Source: Nematostella vectensis
Lineage: Eukaryota > Cnidaria > Anthozoa > Actiniaria > Edwardsiidae
Direction: 5' to 3'
Assembly (NCBI RefSeq): GCF_932526225.1
Contig: NC_064035.1
Coordinates: 11,519,296 to 11,583,295, forward strand
DNA: 64,000 nucleotides
Position 1 is the first letter of the stretch. Each line of letters begins with the position of its first letter. This document shows, one piece after another, positions 26,167 to 38,100 of this stretch. The notes beneath the pieces were generated by a model. It was not told the origin of the DNA. It did not search any database and was given only the letters and a program-made list of their open reading frames with translations. Made by a program: the position numbers and the translations under genes.

Positions 26167-29100
26167 AGTAGTCTGACGGTGTACTATCGGCGGGAATCTT
26201 TCTTTTGAATTTGAAAATAAAAAACGTTGTAGCCACACTCGATGAACAGACAACAAACCCCACCCCAGCCGGTATGCATTTTGGTCTGGGGTGTAGAATA
26301 AGCTGATTCTGTGCTTTGCATGACATTCCTCTCGCTTAGCATTTTCTCTTCACGTTTAGAACAATTTTTTAGGTAGAATATAAGCGCGGTAAGCGTTTTT
26401 ATGTTTTGTGCATAGTATCTTTTAAAGATGGCTTTTTGTCCACAGGTCTAGACCAATTATTGACATAAACACTGATGTTAATATCACGCCGAATCCGTTT
26501 AACAGCCGCAATAAAACATGCTCCAAGACCTTCAAAGGAAAGCTCATCCAGACAGTTTGGTGAGTGGTTCACTTCTCGTGACGTTGGAATTTCTTTTTTG
26601 ACCGGATTAATTTATTTTTACTTTTTATTGCTTTTTTGACCGGATGAATATTATTTTTACGTCGTCCTCACGCTTCATATGATGATGTGCTGTTTCTTTT
26701 TTCAGTATTGACATCGAAATTTGTCTCAGTTATTCTGAAAGAAGAAATCGCACGCACGATAAGTTAAGTAAGTGTGGATTTGTTCTTTCGCCTATATACA
26801 CCTAATAAAAAAAACGGCCAAAGGCGGTTCTACGACCGAAAGGTGCGAGAAGACTAGGCACGAGTAGAAATCAAGCCTCTCCCACTTTTTGGCAGTTTGA
26901 CAGGAAGCCCAAATCTTGAAATACGAAAATAGCTAAAAACGCGCCACAAAAGATGCCTGAGGAAGAGGCTATAAATGTAGATAGGTGATTCTTTAAAAAA
27001 CCTCCGAATTTCCACCCCTTTGTGGGGGGGGAGGGTTTAAGGAAAGAAAAAGTTAATAGCAGGGATATCCTGCGAAACGTCGTCTATTTAAGTTTTATAA
27101 TATCCTTTCAGTTTTCTTGTAGGTCTTCCTGTATAATAGATATTTCGCTTATATAACTATTAATTCGTTTCCGCTCTTGTTCAGGCATAGATCTTAATAT
27201 CGAAGCGGATGTTGAGTATACTAGGAACTCAAGGACGTCGAAGCAGTCGCGTGTAGTTTTCTCAACCTCAGAAGGACCTGCGCTTAATAAAACCTTGACT
27301 GACGCCTTACCGCACAAGCCCAGAAAAGCATGTTTCTTAGAGGAAGTGTTCCTAAGGGTAAGAAATTCAGAGAGACTTTAAACCTTTACGCCTTACCGCA
27401 CAAGCCCAGACAATATGTTTCTTAGAGGAAGTCTTCCTAAGGGTAAGGACCTCAGAGAGACTTAAAACCTTTACGCCTTACCGCACAAGCCCAGACAATA
27501 TGTTTCTTAGAGGAAGTCTTCCTAAGGGTAAGGACCTCAGAGAGACTTAAAACCTTTACGCCTTACCGCACAAGCCCGCAGACAATATGTTTCTTAGAGG
27601 GAGTGTTCCTAAGGGTAAAAAACTCAGAGAGACTTTAAACAGCTGAAAGCAAAACATCAAAAAGAAAAATGACTATGAACCTTGGAGAAAGTGTGTATGA
27701 CTGACCCGGTTATGATAAATACATAAACCAAATCAATACCTTAACGTGCTTCAAAGCTTCTTGGACATTTTTTTTTCTTAGAATCCTAATGGGTGATTTC
27801 TCTTTAGTGTGACAACAGGGAGCTCTAGCTCGAGAGACTTCCAAAATACCTGAAAATGCAAACAAACAAAAAAGAAATCTAGAATCTCTCCAAATCCAAG
27901 AGGTCCTTCGTGTGCTATACTGAGTTCGATTGAAATACAAGCTTAGTACACTTTATACTAATAATTCGACTTTTCGGTACTGCTTGACTTCAGAATCCTT
28001 CAATTAATCAATATTTTATTGAATTTGCTATGACACTCTTATTTATAATATCCTCTATATCAAAACGTGCAGCCTGAGATTTCACGCAATTTTAAGAGCA
28101 TGTTAAGAATATGCCTAGGCTCAGATAGCAGTAAAATACTGTTTGTTAGCGTTTTAAATTGCAAATCCAATTGTGTTCATGATAACACAGCTTTTAAAAA
28201 AATCGGTTAATCATATTTTCAGCCCTAAAAAATAAGAACGGCCTAGCCTCAACCGAAAATTAAAAAGAGTGTGTATGATAACAATACGTCTATTCATAAC
28301 TAATACATGTTGTTGTTTTCCAGGAGAATGTGTCTAATAACTGTTGTGGTTGTTTTCCAGGAGAATGTGGAAGATGTTTACCCCGATATCACATTCAGGA
28401 TAAACTATAAAATGCACGAGCCATCCGTCCCACCCACGGCAGCACCAGGAACTCTTTCATCCCTCAAAGATTACGCCATGCTAGAGACCAAGAAAGGCTC
28501 CTTCGCTTCTGCCATGGTACGCTGCTTGTATATCACCAGGGCCGTAGTAAGGATGGGGCACTGGGGGAACGCCTCCCCCCCCCCCCCCCCAAATATTAAA
28601 AAAAAAAAATTACAAGGAAATGACCAGTAGGAGCGTGGCTGTGCCCCCCAACAGTTTTCTTAATGTTTCTGTATTGTGCCAAGCCCCCAATCTTACGTGG
28701 CCTGCTACGGCTCTGATGATTTGATATTTGACTGGATATACAACGTGTATCTCGTCTTTCCGCGCGCATTATGGCGGGATAGTGTAGGATAAACGTTAGC
28801 CTCCCCCGCAGGCATCTATTTGTACTTTTTCAATACTTTTATTGATTGGGCTTCCTGTGGTGATTGAACCGTAACCGGAAGGCAAAAGAGGGGCAGGGGA
28901 CAAAATCGATCCCTTTCTTGATCACACCACAGGAAGCCCGTAATCAATAAAATCCCTTATACCCAATTAAAGGTCCAAAACACTCGAGACGCTTGCGGAG
29001 GAGTCTAGGATCAACGTTAGCTTGTTAACTTGTCGGCAATACACGAGATTTAGTCTTCAACTTGCGGTATAGGGACTAAATACGCATATAATAAACTCCT

Positions 29101-32100
29101 AAGCATATACTTTAGTTTCCCGTTCGAAGGGTGCTTAACTACCTTAATAGTAGCGCATACTCAAAAGCTCCAGAAAAAAAAAAAGATCCATTTATGGACC
29201 TTTCGTGTGATTGATGTTAGGAAAGCGATACAGTAGTGTAGATAGCCACAAGAGAATCGATGGTATTTATTGTCAAGCTTCCTTCTTGGTCCTAGCCGTC
29301 GCAGCTGTCGCACCTAAGATTGTGCTTCACCTCATAACTTATTTGTTGATGTTTTTTTGTTCCGTCTCCCATCGCGAATTTCACTCTTATGTGTGCCCGT
29401 TCTTCGTGCGTATTTCCTGACGCTCCGCTGTCTATTGGCCCAGTCGTTTCTAAACCTGGCTCTTTTTCTTATTGCAATCTCGTCGCATGGCTTTGATGTG
29501 CTGACACTCACAATTGCGGACTGTCATTAATAAAACGATGGTTCTTTTTTCCGCAGCTGAAATTTCAGCGTGACTGCGTCAAGTGTGAGCCGAACCTCCA
29601 AATTAGCGACAAGAGCGACAGGTAAGAATTAGCACTTCACCTTAAGCGTTTGATAAATGACGTTTAATTGTTTAAACAATGGTATTAAAATTCTTGCTAG
29701 CGCATGGATTTATACCTGGGGCGAAATTTGAAGTAGGTTAATAACAGAGTGACTAAAAATAAGAAAGGCGCCAAGATCTCGGAGTTCCTCTTATAGATTT
29801 TGATAAGACTTCCTCTAAGTGACGTCCAAGGTCGAAAGTACAATATCCTAAAGTTGGTTTTTCGAAAATTTCCCTACAGCCAACAGCACTTTACAAATGA
29901 AGTAAATTTGTGAAACAAGGGAATTTGACCGTTCCGTTGCCACGGGAACAGTAATGTAAACAAACTTTGCATTTTTTATAAAGTTCATCCATAGATACAT
30001 GACACAGCCAAAAAGTTTAACGTTCCGATCCAGTTAGCAAAAGATACGAGTTGTTATTGACTTGTTGGTTGGGGACTGGGAAACAGTATCGAATTTCTTC
30101 AAGTCTAGCGAATTGATGCAAAACTCCGGCGTTTAAGTTTTAAAACTTAAAAGATTTCGCAAAAGCTTACCTGACTTTTCTTTCGGGATACGGAAATTTG
30201 CGGAAAACAGCAGTATTCTACTCGTTTTTCGGTGTACTGTTTTTTGGTGTACTCCTGACAATCTGCCAAGGCGGTTAACATAAAACATTATTCCAGCTGG
30301 CCGGTTTGTCTTCTCCAAAAACAGTCTTGAAACCATTGCTTCGGCCCCTTTTCTTGGAACCTTCGCTTCTCCCGCCTTCCTTGAGACCCTTGCTTCGGCC
30401 CGCCTTCCTTGAGACCCTTGCTTCGGCCCGCCTTCCTTGAGACCCTTGCTTCGGCCCGCCTTCCTTGAGACCCTTGCTTCGGCCCGCCTTCCTTGAGACC
30501 CTTGCTTCGGCCCGCCTTCCTTGAGACCCTTGCTTCGGCCCGCCTTCCTCGAGACCCTTGCTTCGGCCCGCCTTTCTTGAGACCCTTACTTCGTCCCCCT
30601 TTCTTGAGACCCTTGCCTCGGCCCCCCATTTTTGGAACTCCTGGGTCCACTCCTGGTGTATGAGACAATAGAGTTAATTGCATATTTTTGGGAAATGAAA
30701 ATGAAAATAACAAATGTTAATCGAATGTGTTACTGAGCTACATGCGTCGAAACGCAAACTAAAATCAAAACGTGTGTTGGAAAAGTAATATATATATGTT
30801 TTTTTTTTACATTGTGTGATAATGTAAATTTGTTTCAGCGATCCTCCATGTGTAGGACGCGCTTCCGTGGATATAACGCGCCCTGATTTTTAACTCATTT
30901 GTCATAAAAACGTTTGTGTTATGTATTCGTAGTAAGGTTTTGATGCTCTTCTTAATCACGAGATACTTTATTCTTCTTTATTTTCGCGCAACTTAAATTT
31001 CGCGAAAAATTTCTAGGCACATTGCGCGATCAAGGCGAAAGATATGTTTGCAGGGGATTTACTTTCGCGAATTTGGAGGTTCAAGTTACCTTTTTTCCGT
31101 TTTTTTTTCAATTATGACGTCAACCGACTACTGAAACAAGACCAATGTTATTGAAACAAAACCAACACGCTGTTCCTTAGCGGCAACTGAATCTGAATCG
31201 CCTCAAAAGTCAGTCTAACGGGAAGTGTTCTTGTCCTCTCGAATCGCCTCAAAGTCAGTCTAACCAGAAGTGTTCTTGTCCTCTCGAGCTGTTCTCGAGT
31301 ACCGGTACATGTCAGTCTAACCGGAAGTGTTCTTGTCCTCGAGCTGTTCTCGAGTACCGGTACATGTCAGTCTAACGGGAAGTGTTCTTGTCCTCTCGAG
31401 CTGTTCTCGAGTACCGGTACATGTCAGTCTAACCGGAAGTGTTCTTGTCCTCTCGAGCTGTTCTCGAGTACCGGCACATGTCAGTCTAACCGGAAGTGTT
31501 CTTGTCCTCTCGAGCTGTTCTCGAGTACCGGTACATGTCAGTCTAACCGGAAGTGTTCTTGTCCTCTCGAGCTGTTCTCGAGTTCCGGTACATGTCAGTC
31601 TAACCGGAAGTGTTCTTGTCCTCTCGAGCTGTTCTCGAGTACCGGTACATGTCCGTCTAACCGGAAGTGTTCTTGTCCTCTCGAGCTGTTCTCGAGTGCC
31701 GGCACATGTCAGTCTAACGGGAAGTGTTCTTGTCCTCTCGAGCTGTTCTCGAGTACCGGTACATGTCAGTCTAACCGGAAGTGTTCTTGTCCTCTCTAGC
31801 TGTTCTTGATTACAATTACTATTACTATTACTGTTCTTGTCCTCTCGAGCTGTTCTCGAGTACCGGTACATGTCCGTCTAACGGGAAGTGTTCTTGTCCT
31901 CTCGAGCTGTTCTCGAGTACCGGCACATGTCAGTCTAACGGGAAGTGTTCTTGTTCTCTCGAGCTGTTCTCGATTACAATTACTATTACTATCACTATCA
32001 CTATCACAAATCCGGATAGAAATGTACCGTAAAACCCGAATCCTGAAAGAAAAGTTTCGTAAATCCAGTATTCCCTGCGATATATCTATCTCAAAAAGAC

Positions 32101-35100
32101 ACTGGTTCCACGAATTCCCAACGCCCCATTAAAAAAAAACTGTTGTGGATCCATTTATTTAATTTTTTTTCTAATAATAGATCATATTAAATTAGCCGTG
32201 AGGTTTGAACTGTGCCTTCAAATACGGCTGCTTAGAAGAGGCTCTGTTTTTATAACTTTTCTCGGGCTCCCACGCACCCAACTTTTCACGGTTTTCAAAA
32301 CTCTTTCAAACCCTGACGAGTGACCTGAGATATAGAATTTGTTTCACGGTTTGTTTTAGCAACCTCTAAAGTTGTAACCTGATGTGTTATATCTCAGAAC
32401 ACTGGCGGTGGGTGAGCGGGATTATGTAGTGGACGTGACGATCTCGAACACTGGCGAATCCGCTTATAACACGGAGCTACTGGTTACCATTCCCGAGGGG
32501 GTGGCCCAGAGTCGGGTGCTAGACGCCTCGGATACAGACAAGGTAAGAAAGTTTGAAAACAGAGAGCACAAGCAGCAACACATTTCTCGACAACGGAACG
32601 CAACCAGAAATAGAGGAGCTTTACTTTAATCGCTGCGACAACCGGCGTGGTTAAGCAGATAAATGGGTGAGAACAACTTTTCAAGAAGGGTAAAGTTGAG
32701 CATCCGTCACTAGAGAAATGTTCCTTAATGATTTCGATTTCGTTTTTTAACATGCAAATGAGATCTTTTTTATTAAAATATTAAAAATGCTTTGAATAAT
32801 CGTTCTTTTTTCGTTTGTACTCTTTTTGATGTACTCATTTTTTTATGTACTGTGAGCATGAATAGAATAGGGGTATATAATGAGCCGTTTTCAAATAAGT
32901 AGGAGTCCAGTGCAATTTGACAAAAAAGTGACGCTTTGACTGGTTGGATTTTGTTTCCAAATTTTCTACCAAATCATCGCATTCTGAGCCCTTTTAGCTC
33001 GTTAGGTCAAACAAGCAAAAAGTTATGACGGCTGTTAACAGACCCTGGCCCAGGGAAACCAGGTCGTCATTGTCACCGTTATGAGGCACGAGATCGAATG
33101 GGTGGCCTTATTCCCCACCTCTTGCTCATTGTTGCGCTTCTTACATCCATCCATTTTTTTCTCTTGCCCAGGAAGCGTTCTCCATTGGCCATCAAGCGGT
33201 TTCAGACAAGACAGAGAACAACAGCACCAGGCTTCGCATTCCCATCGGAAACCCCATGAAGACAAGGACTATGGTGGGGAGCTAGACAAAAATGAATTGG
33301 CCATTTTCCTCTTTACTTCTGTTTCTCTTTTGTTCCCTATTATAAAGTAGTTTTCCGTAGTTCTGATTTCTTTCTATTGAAGTAGTATCGCTGTAGCAAA
33401 AGTGGTTTTCTGGAGATCAGTTTTCTCTCCATTGAAGTTGTTAATAATGTTCTTTTCTTTATTCTCCATTGAAGTGGTTTTCTGGAATTCTTTTTTTTTT
33501 TTGGCGTTTGTTCCCTATTTGGTTTACATGCCATTATAAGTGCTAACAAAATCTCTGTTCAATTACCATGAAAAGGGGCATAGAAGCCGTTTGTTCTTCT
33601 TTTTTGTTTTCTCCTGAAGCTGAATTACTTTTTCTTTTATTTAGAAAAGAGTCCAGGTTTTTCTAAATACCGGTAGCTTCAGCAAGTCCCAGGACTTCCT
33701 TCCCATTCTCCTTGAGGTCACGAGGTAGGAGACTACACATTAATATGGCACTTAGAGCCTGCCCCTTGACTGTGCTCGTTTCAAACCTGTGTTAACCTTT
33801 ACCTGTTTCACGTTTTATGAGCGTATCGAAGTGTAGCTGATAAAGATAACACCAACTCGTCTTTGAAGCCATAAAAAAACATGTACAGCGTTGACAGGAT
33901 TATTAATTTTTATTACATATTTTTGGAGGCGTGAGGAAGGTTTCAAGTTCGCTATCTTTCTCCTTCCCTTAAAAAATGTAATTTACAATCACAATGATTT
34001 AAGAATTAAATGAGACTAGAGGCAAAATTGTAATTCTTGTGTGTTAGATAAAATGGCCACAAAACGCGGTGGCTGTGTTTAATTTTTATATTATATAAAT
34101 GACTCTTTTTCTATCTTCGCTTTCAGCTCGAACAAAGAACAACCCGAGCAGTTGAAAGACAACCTTATTGAGCTCAACGTAACTATCGTTTCTCAGGCTG
34201 ACTTGGAACTCTCTGGGTATGAATTTATGTTATGTGCCAGCTAAGGTGGTACCTTCATTTTACGGACACTTATGAAAGAATGTCTATCAACCATTCCTTT
34301 GTTATTGTTTACAATAACAAAGTCTGATACTTTATTGATGATATTTCATTGAAAGTTTCTCAGATACTTGATTGAATCAGCCGATGGAGATGGATACTTT
34401 GAGTCACTCACAGTGTGGGAACGTAAAATGGCGGCGTGATTGGCTTTTATAAGTGTCCAACTCACTATCAGTTTTCTACAAAAGTAATTTACTTTGTGAC
34501 CTTTATTAAACGATGAGCTTCCAATAAGGAGCAGCCTTTCACTGTCCTGGTGTTAATAGAAGTACCACTTTAACTTGGAAATGGGGATGGTATGACCAAC
34601 AAGATGTTAATCATTAGATGCCCAACTTATGGCCCGTTTATGTACTATTTTATGAATGAGCTATTGGCTTTTATTGGGTTTTCTTTCTATCTTTATATCA
34701 ACTTTTCTTTTTTATCTTATACTCAAGGGTCAAACAGCCCTTTGTCATTTTGAAAATCTATTTGATTTGAGAACGTTTCCCAACTCAGTTCATTTAAGCA
34801 AGAGCAAGTGTCGTACGGTGGCGAGGTCAAGGGAGAAAGCGCCATGAGGGTTGAAGACGAGATTGGCAATGAAGTTCGTCACACTTACATCGTGAGTACA
34901 TGTTGATCTTTTTCCGTTTTCATAATTTATTTTGACAATATTTATGTTATTGTGCCTTCTTTTTTTTTCAGGCTCAAAACAAGGGCCCAGACTTCGTGCC
35001 TGAAGCAGAAGTCGTCATTCAGTGGCCGTTTGAGGCAACCAATGGCAAGCATCTGCTGTATCTTATGGATGTTGAGGTGAGAATGTATATAACTCATGGC

Positions 35101-38100
35101 TTGTTGTCTTTCAAAAGCAAGGTGACTTAGCATGCTAGCTTACATAGAGAGCTCTCCTCATTGAAGAGACTGGCAGCCCAAACAAGCAAGGTGCTTAGAG
35201 CTGGGCCTAGAGAAAACATGTTTGCTTCTCAGGCTGTTTCATGGGCTTCTTTAGCCCAGCCTCAAATCCTTTGGTATTTCATATCAGTGAAAATTAAAGT
35301 CCCGCAGAAAACGGGTCAGTGGCAGGATCGTGTAATTAAAAAAGGAATCACTGAACGTGACCTTCTCAAAATATTAGAATAAAGTTTGGTAGTGGGGGGT
35401 ATGTTGGTGACCGACGCCCAAACCTGATGGAGACCATTCTAATGTGCTTATCTTTGTTGATTTGTTTTCTTCAGATAAGTGGTAATGCTGAGTGCACATT
35501 TGCTCCTGATCAACCCAACCTGCTAGGTCTCATTGTAAGTATTAGCCAGTACAGCACTAGTCCATAGTAGCCAGGTCAAGTCAGTCAGCACTAGTCTATA
35601 GTAGCCAGGTCAAGTCAGTCAGCACTAGTCTATAGTAGCCAGGTCAAGTCAGTCAGCACTAGTCTATAGTAGCCAGGTCAAGTCAGTCAGCACTAGTCTA
35701 TAGTAGCCAGGTCAAGTCAGTCAGCACTAGTCTATAGTAGCTACGTCAAGTCAGTCAGCACTAGTCTATAGTAGCCAGGTCAAGTCAGTACAGCAATAGT
35801 CTATAGTAGCCAGGTCAAGTCAGTACAGCACTAGTCTATAGTAGCCAGGTCAAGTCAGTACAGCACTAATCTATAGCAGCTATGTCAAGTCAGTACAGCA
35901 CTAGTCTATAGCAGCTATGTCAAGTCAGTACAGCACTAGTCTATAGTAGCCAGGTCAAGTCAGTACAGCACTAGTCTATAGTAGCCATGTTTAGTCAGTA
36001 CATCACTAGTCTAAAGTAGCCAGGTCAAGTCAGTACAGCAATAGTCTATAGTAGCTATGTCAAGTCAGGAAAGCACTAGTCCATAGTAGCCATGTCAAGT
36101 CAGTACAGTGATAGTCTATAGTAGCCACGTCAAGTCAGCACAGCACTAGTCTATAGTAGCCAGGTCAAGTCAGTACAGCACTAGTCTATAGTAGCCAGGT
36201 CAAGTCAGTACAGCACTAGTCTATAGTAGCCAGGTCAAGTCAGTACAACAGTAGTCTGTAGTAGCCAGGTCAAGTCAGTACAGCACTAGTCTAAAGTAGC
36301 CAGGTCAAGTCAGTACAGAACTAGTCCATAGTAGCCAGGTCAAGTCAGTACAGAACTAGTCCATAGTAGCCAGGTCAAGTCAGTACAGCACTAGTCCATA
36401 GTAGCCAGGTCAAGTCAGTACAGCACTAGTCCATAGTAGCCAGGTCGAGTCAGTACAGCACTAGTCTATAGTAGCCAGGTCAAGTCAGTACAGCAGTAGT
36501 CCATAGTAGCCAGGTCAAGTCAGTACAGCACTAGTCCATAGTAGCCAGGTCAAGTCAGTATAGCACTAGTCTATAGTAGCCAGGTCAAGTCAGTACAGCA
36601 CTAGTCTATAGTAGCCAGGTCAAGTCAGCACAGCACTAGTCTATAGTAGCCAGGTCAAGTCAGTACATCACTAGTCTATAGTAGCTATGTCAAGTCAGGA
36701 AAGCACTAGTCCATAGTAGCCATGTCAAGTCAGTACAGTGATAGTCTATAGTAGCCACGTCAAGTCAGCACAGCACTAGTCTATAGTAGCCAGGTCAAGT
36801 CAGTACAGCACTAGTCTATAGTAGCCAGGTCAAGTCAGTACAACAGTAGTCTGTAGTAGCAAGGTCAAGTCAGTACAGCACTAGTCTAAAGTAGCCAGGT
36901 CAAGTCAGTACAGAACTAGTCCATAGTAGCCAGGTCAAGTCAGTACAGCACTAGTCCATAGTAGCCAGGTCAAGTCAGTATAGCACTAGTCTATAGTAGC
37001 CAGGTCAAGTCAGTACAGCACTAGTCTATAGTAGCCAGGTCAAGTCAGTACAGCACTAGTCCATAGTAGCCAGGTCAAGTCAGTACATCACTAGTCTATA
37101 GTAGCTATGTCAAGTCAGGAAAGCACTAGTCCATAGTAGCCATGTCAAGTCAGTACAGTGATAGTCTATAGTAGCCACGTCAAGTCAGCACAGCACTAGT
37201 CTATAGTAGCCAGGTCAAGTCAGTACAGCACTAGTCTATAGTAGCCAGGTCAAGTCAGTACAGCACTAGTCTATAGTAGCCAGGTCAAGTCAGTACAGCA
37301 CTAGTCTATAGTAGCCAGGCCAAGTCAGTACAGCAATAGTCCATAGTAGCCAGGTCAAGTCAGTACAGCACTAGTCCATAGTAGCCAGGTCAAGTCAGTA
37401 TAGCACTAGTCTATAGTAGCCAGGTCAAGTCAGTACAGCACTAGTCTATAGTAGCCAGGTCAAGTCAGTACAGCACTAGTCCATAGTAGCCAGGTCAAGT
37501 CAGTACAGCACTAGTCCATAGTAGCCAGGTCAAGTCAGTATAGCACTAGTCTATAGTAGCCAGGTCAAGTCAGTACAGCAATAGTCTATAGTAGCCAGGT
37601 CAAGTCAGTACAGCAATAGTCTATAGTAGCCACGTCAAGTCAGTACAGCAGTAGTCTATAGCAGCTATGTCAAGTCAGTACAGCACTAGTCTATAGTAGC
37701 CAGGTCAAGTCAGTACAGCAGTAGTCCATAGTAGCCAGGTCAAGTCAGTACAGCAGTAGTCCATAGTAGCCAGGTCAAGTCATTACAGCACTAGTCTATA
37801 GTAGCCAGGTCAAGTCAGTACAGCAATAGTCTATAGTAGCCAGGTCAAGTCAGTATAGCACTAGTCTATAGTAGCCAGGTCAAGTCAGTACAGCACTAGT
37901 CTATAGTAGCCAGGTCAAGTCAGTACAGCACTAGTCTATAGTAGCCAGGTCAAGTCGGTACAGCACTAGTCCAACTCCACTAGTCTATAGTAGCCACGTT
38001 AAGTCAGCACATCACTAGTCTATATATCCGGTAGGGAGCAACGAAATGTATCAAATTATGAAACCTGCGTTAAAGTTAGATAATGGAACACAAGCGTAAT

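Noticed and set aside
30288-30713. Minus-strand frame of 141 codons rich in Lys, Gly and Arg
   Set aside because: It is the reading of the 28-bp minisatellite; no gene features are present.
31317-31871. Minus-strand frame of 184 codons with a repeated 19-residue peptide
   Set aside because: It is produced by the 57-bp satellite, with an equally open frame on the other strand. It is intronic to the integrin gene.
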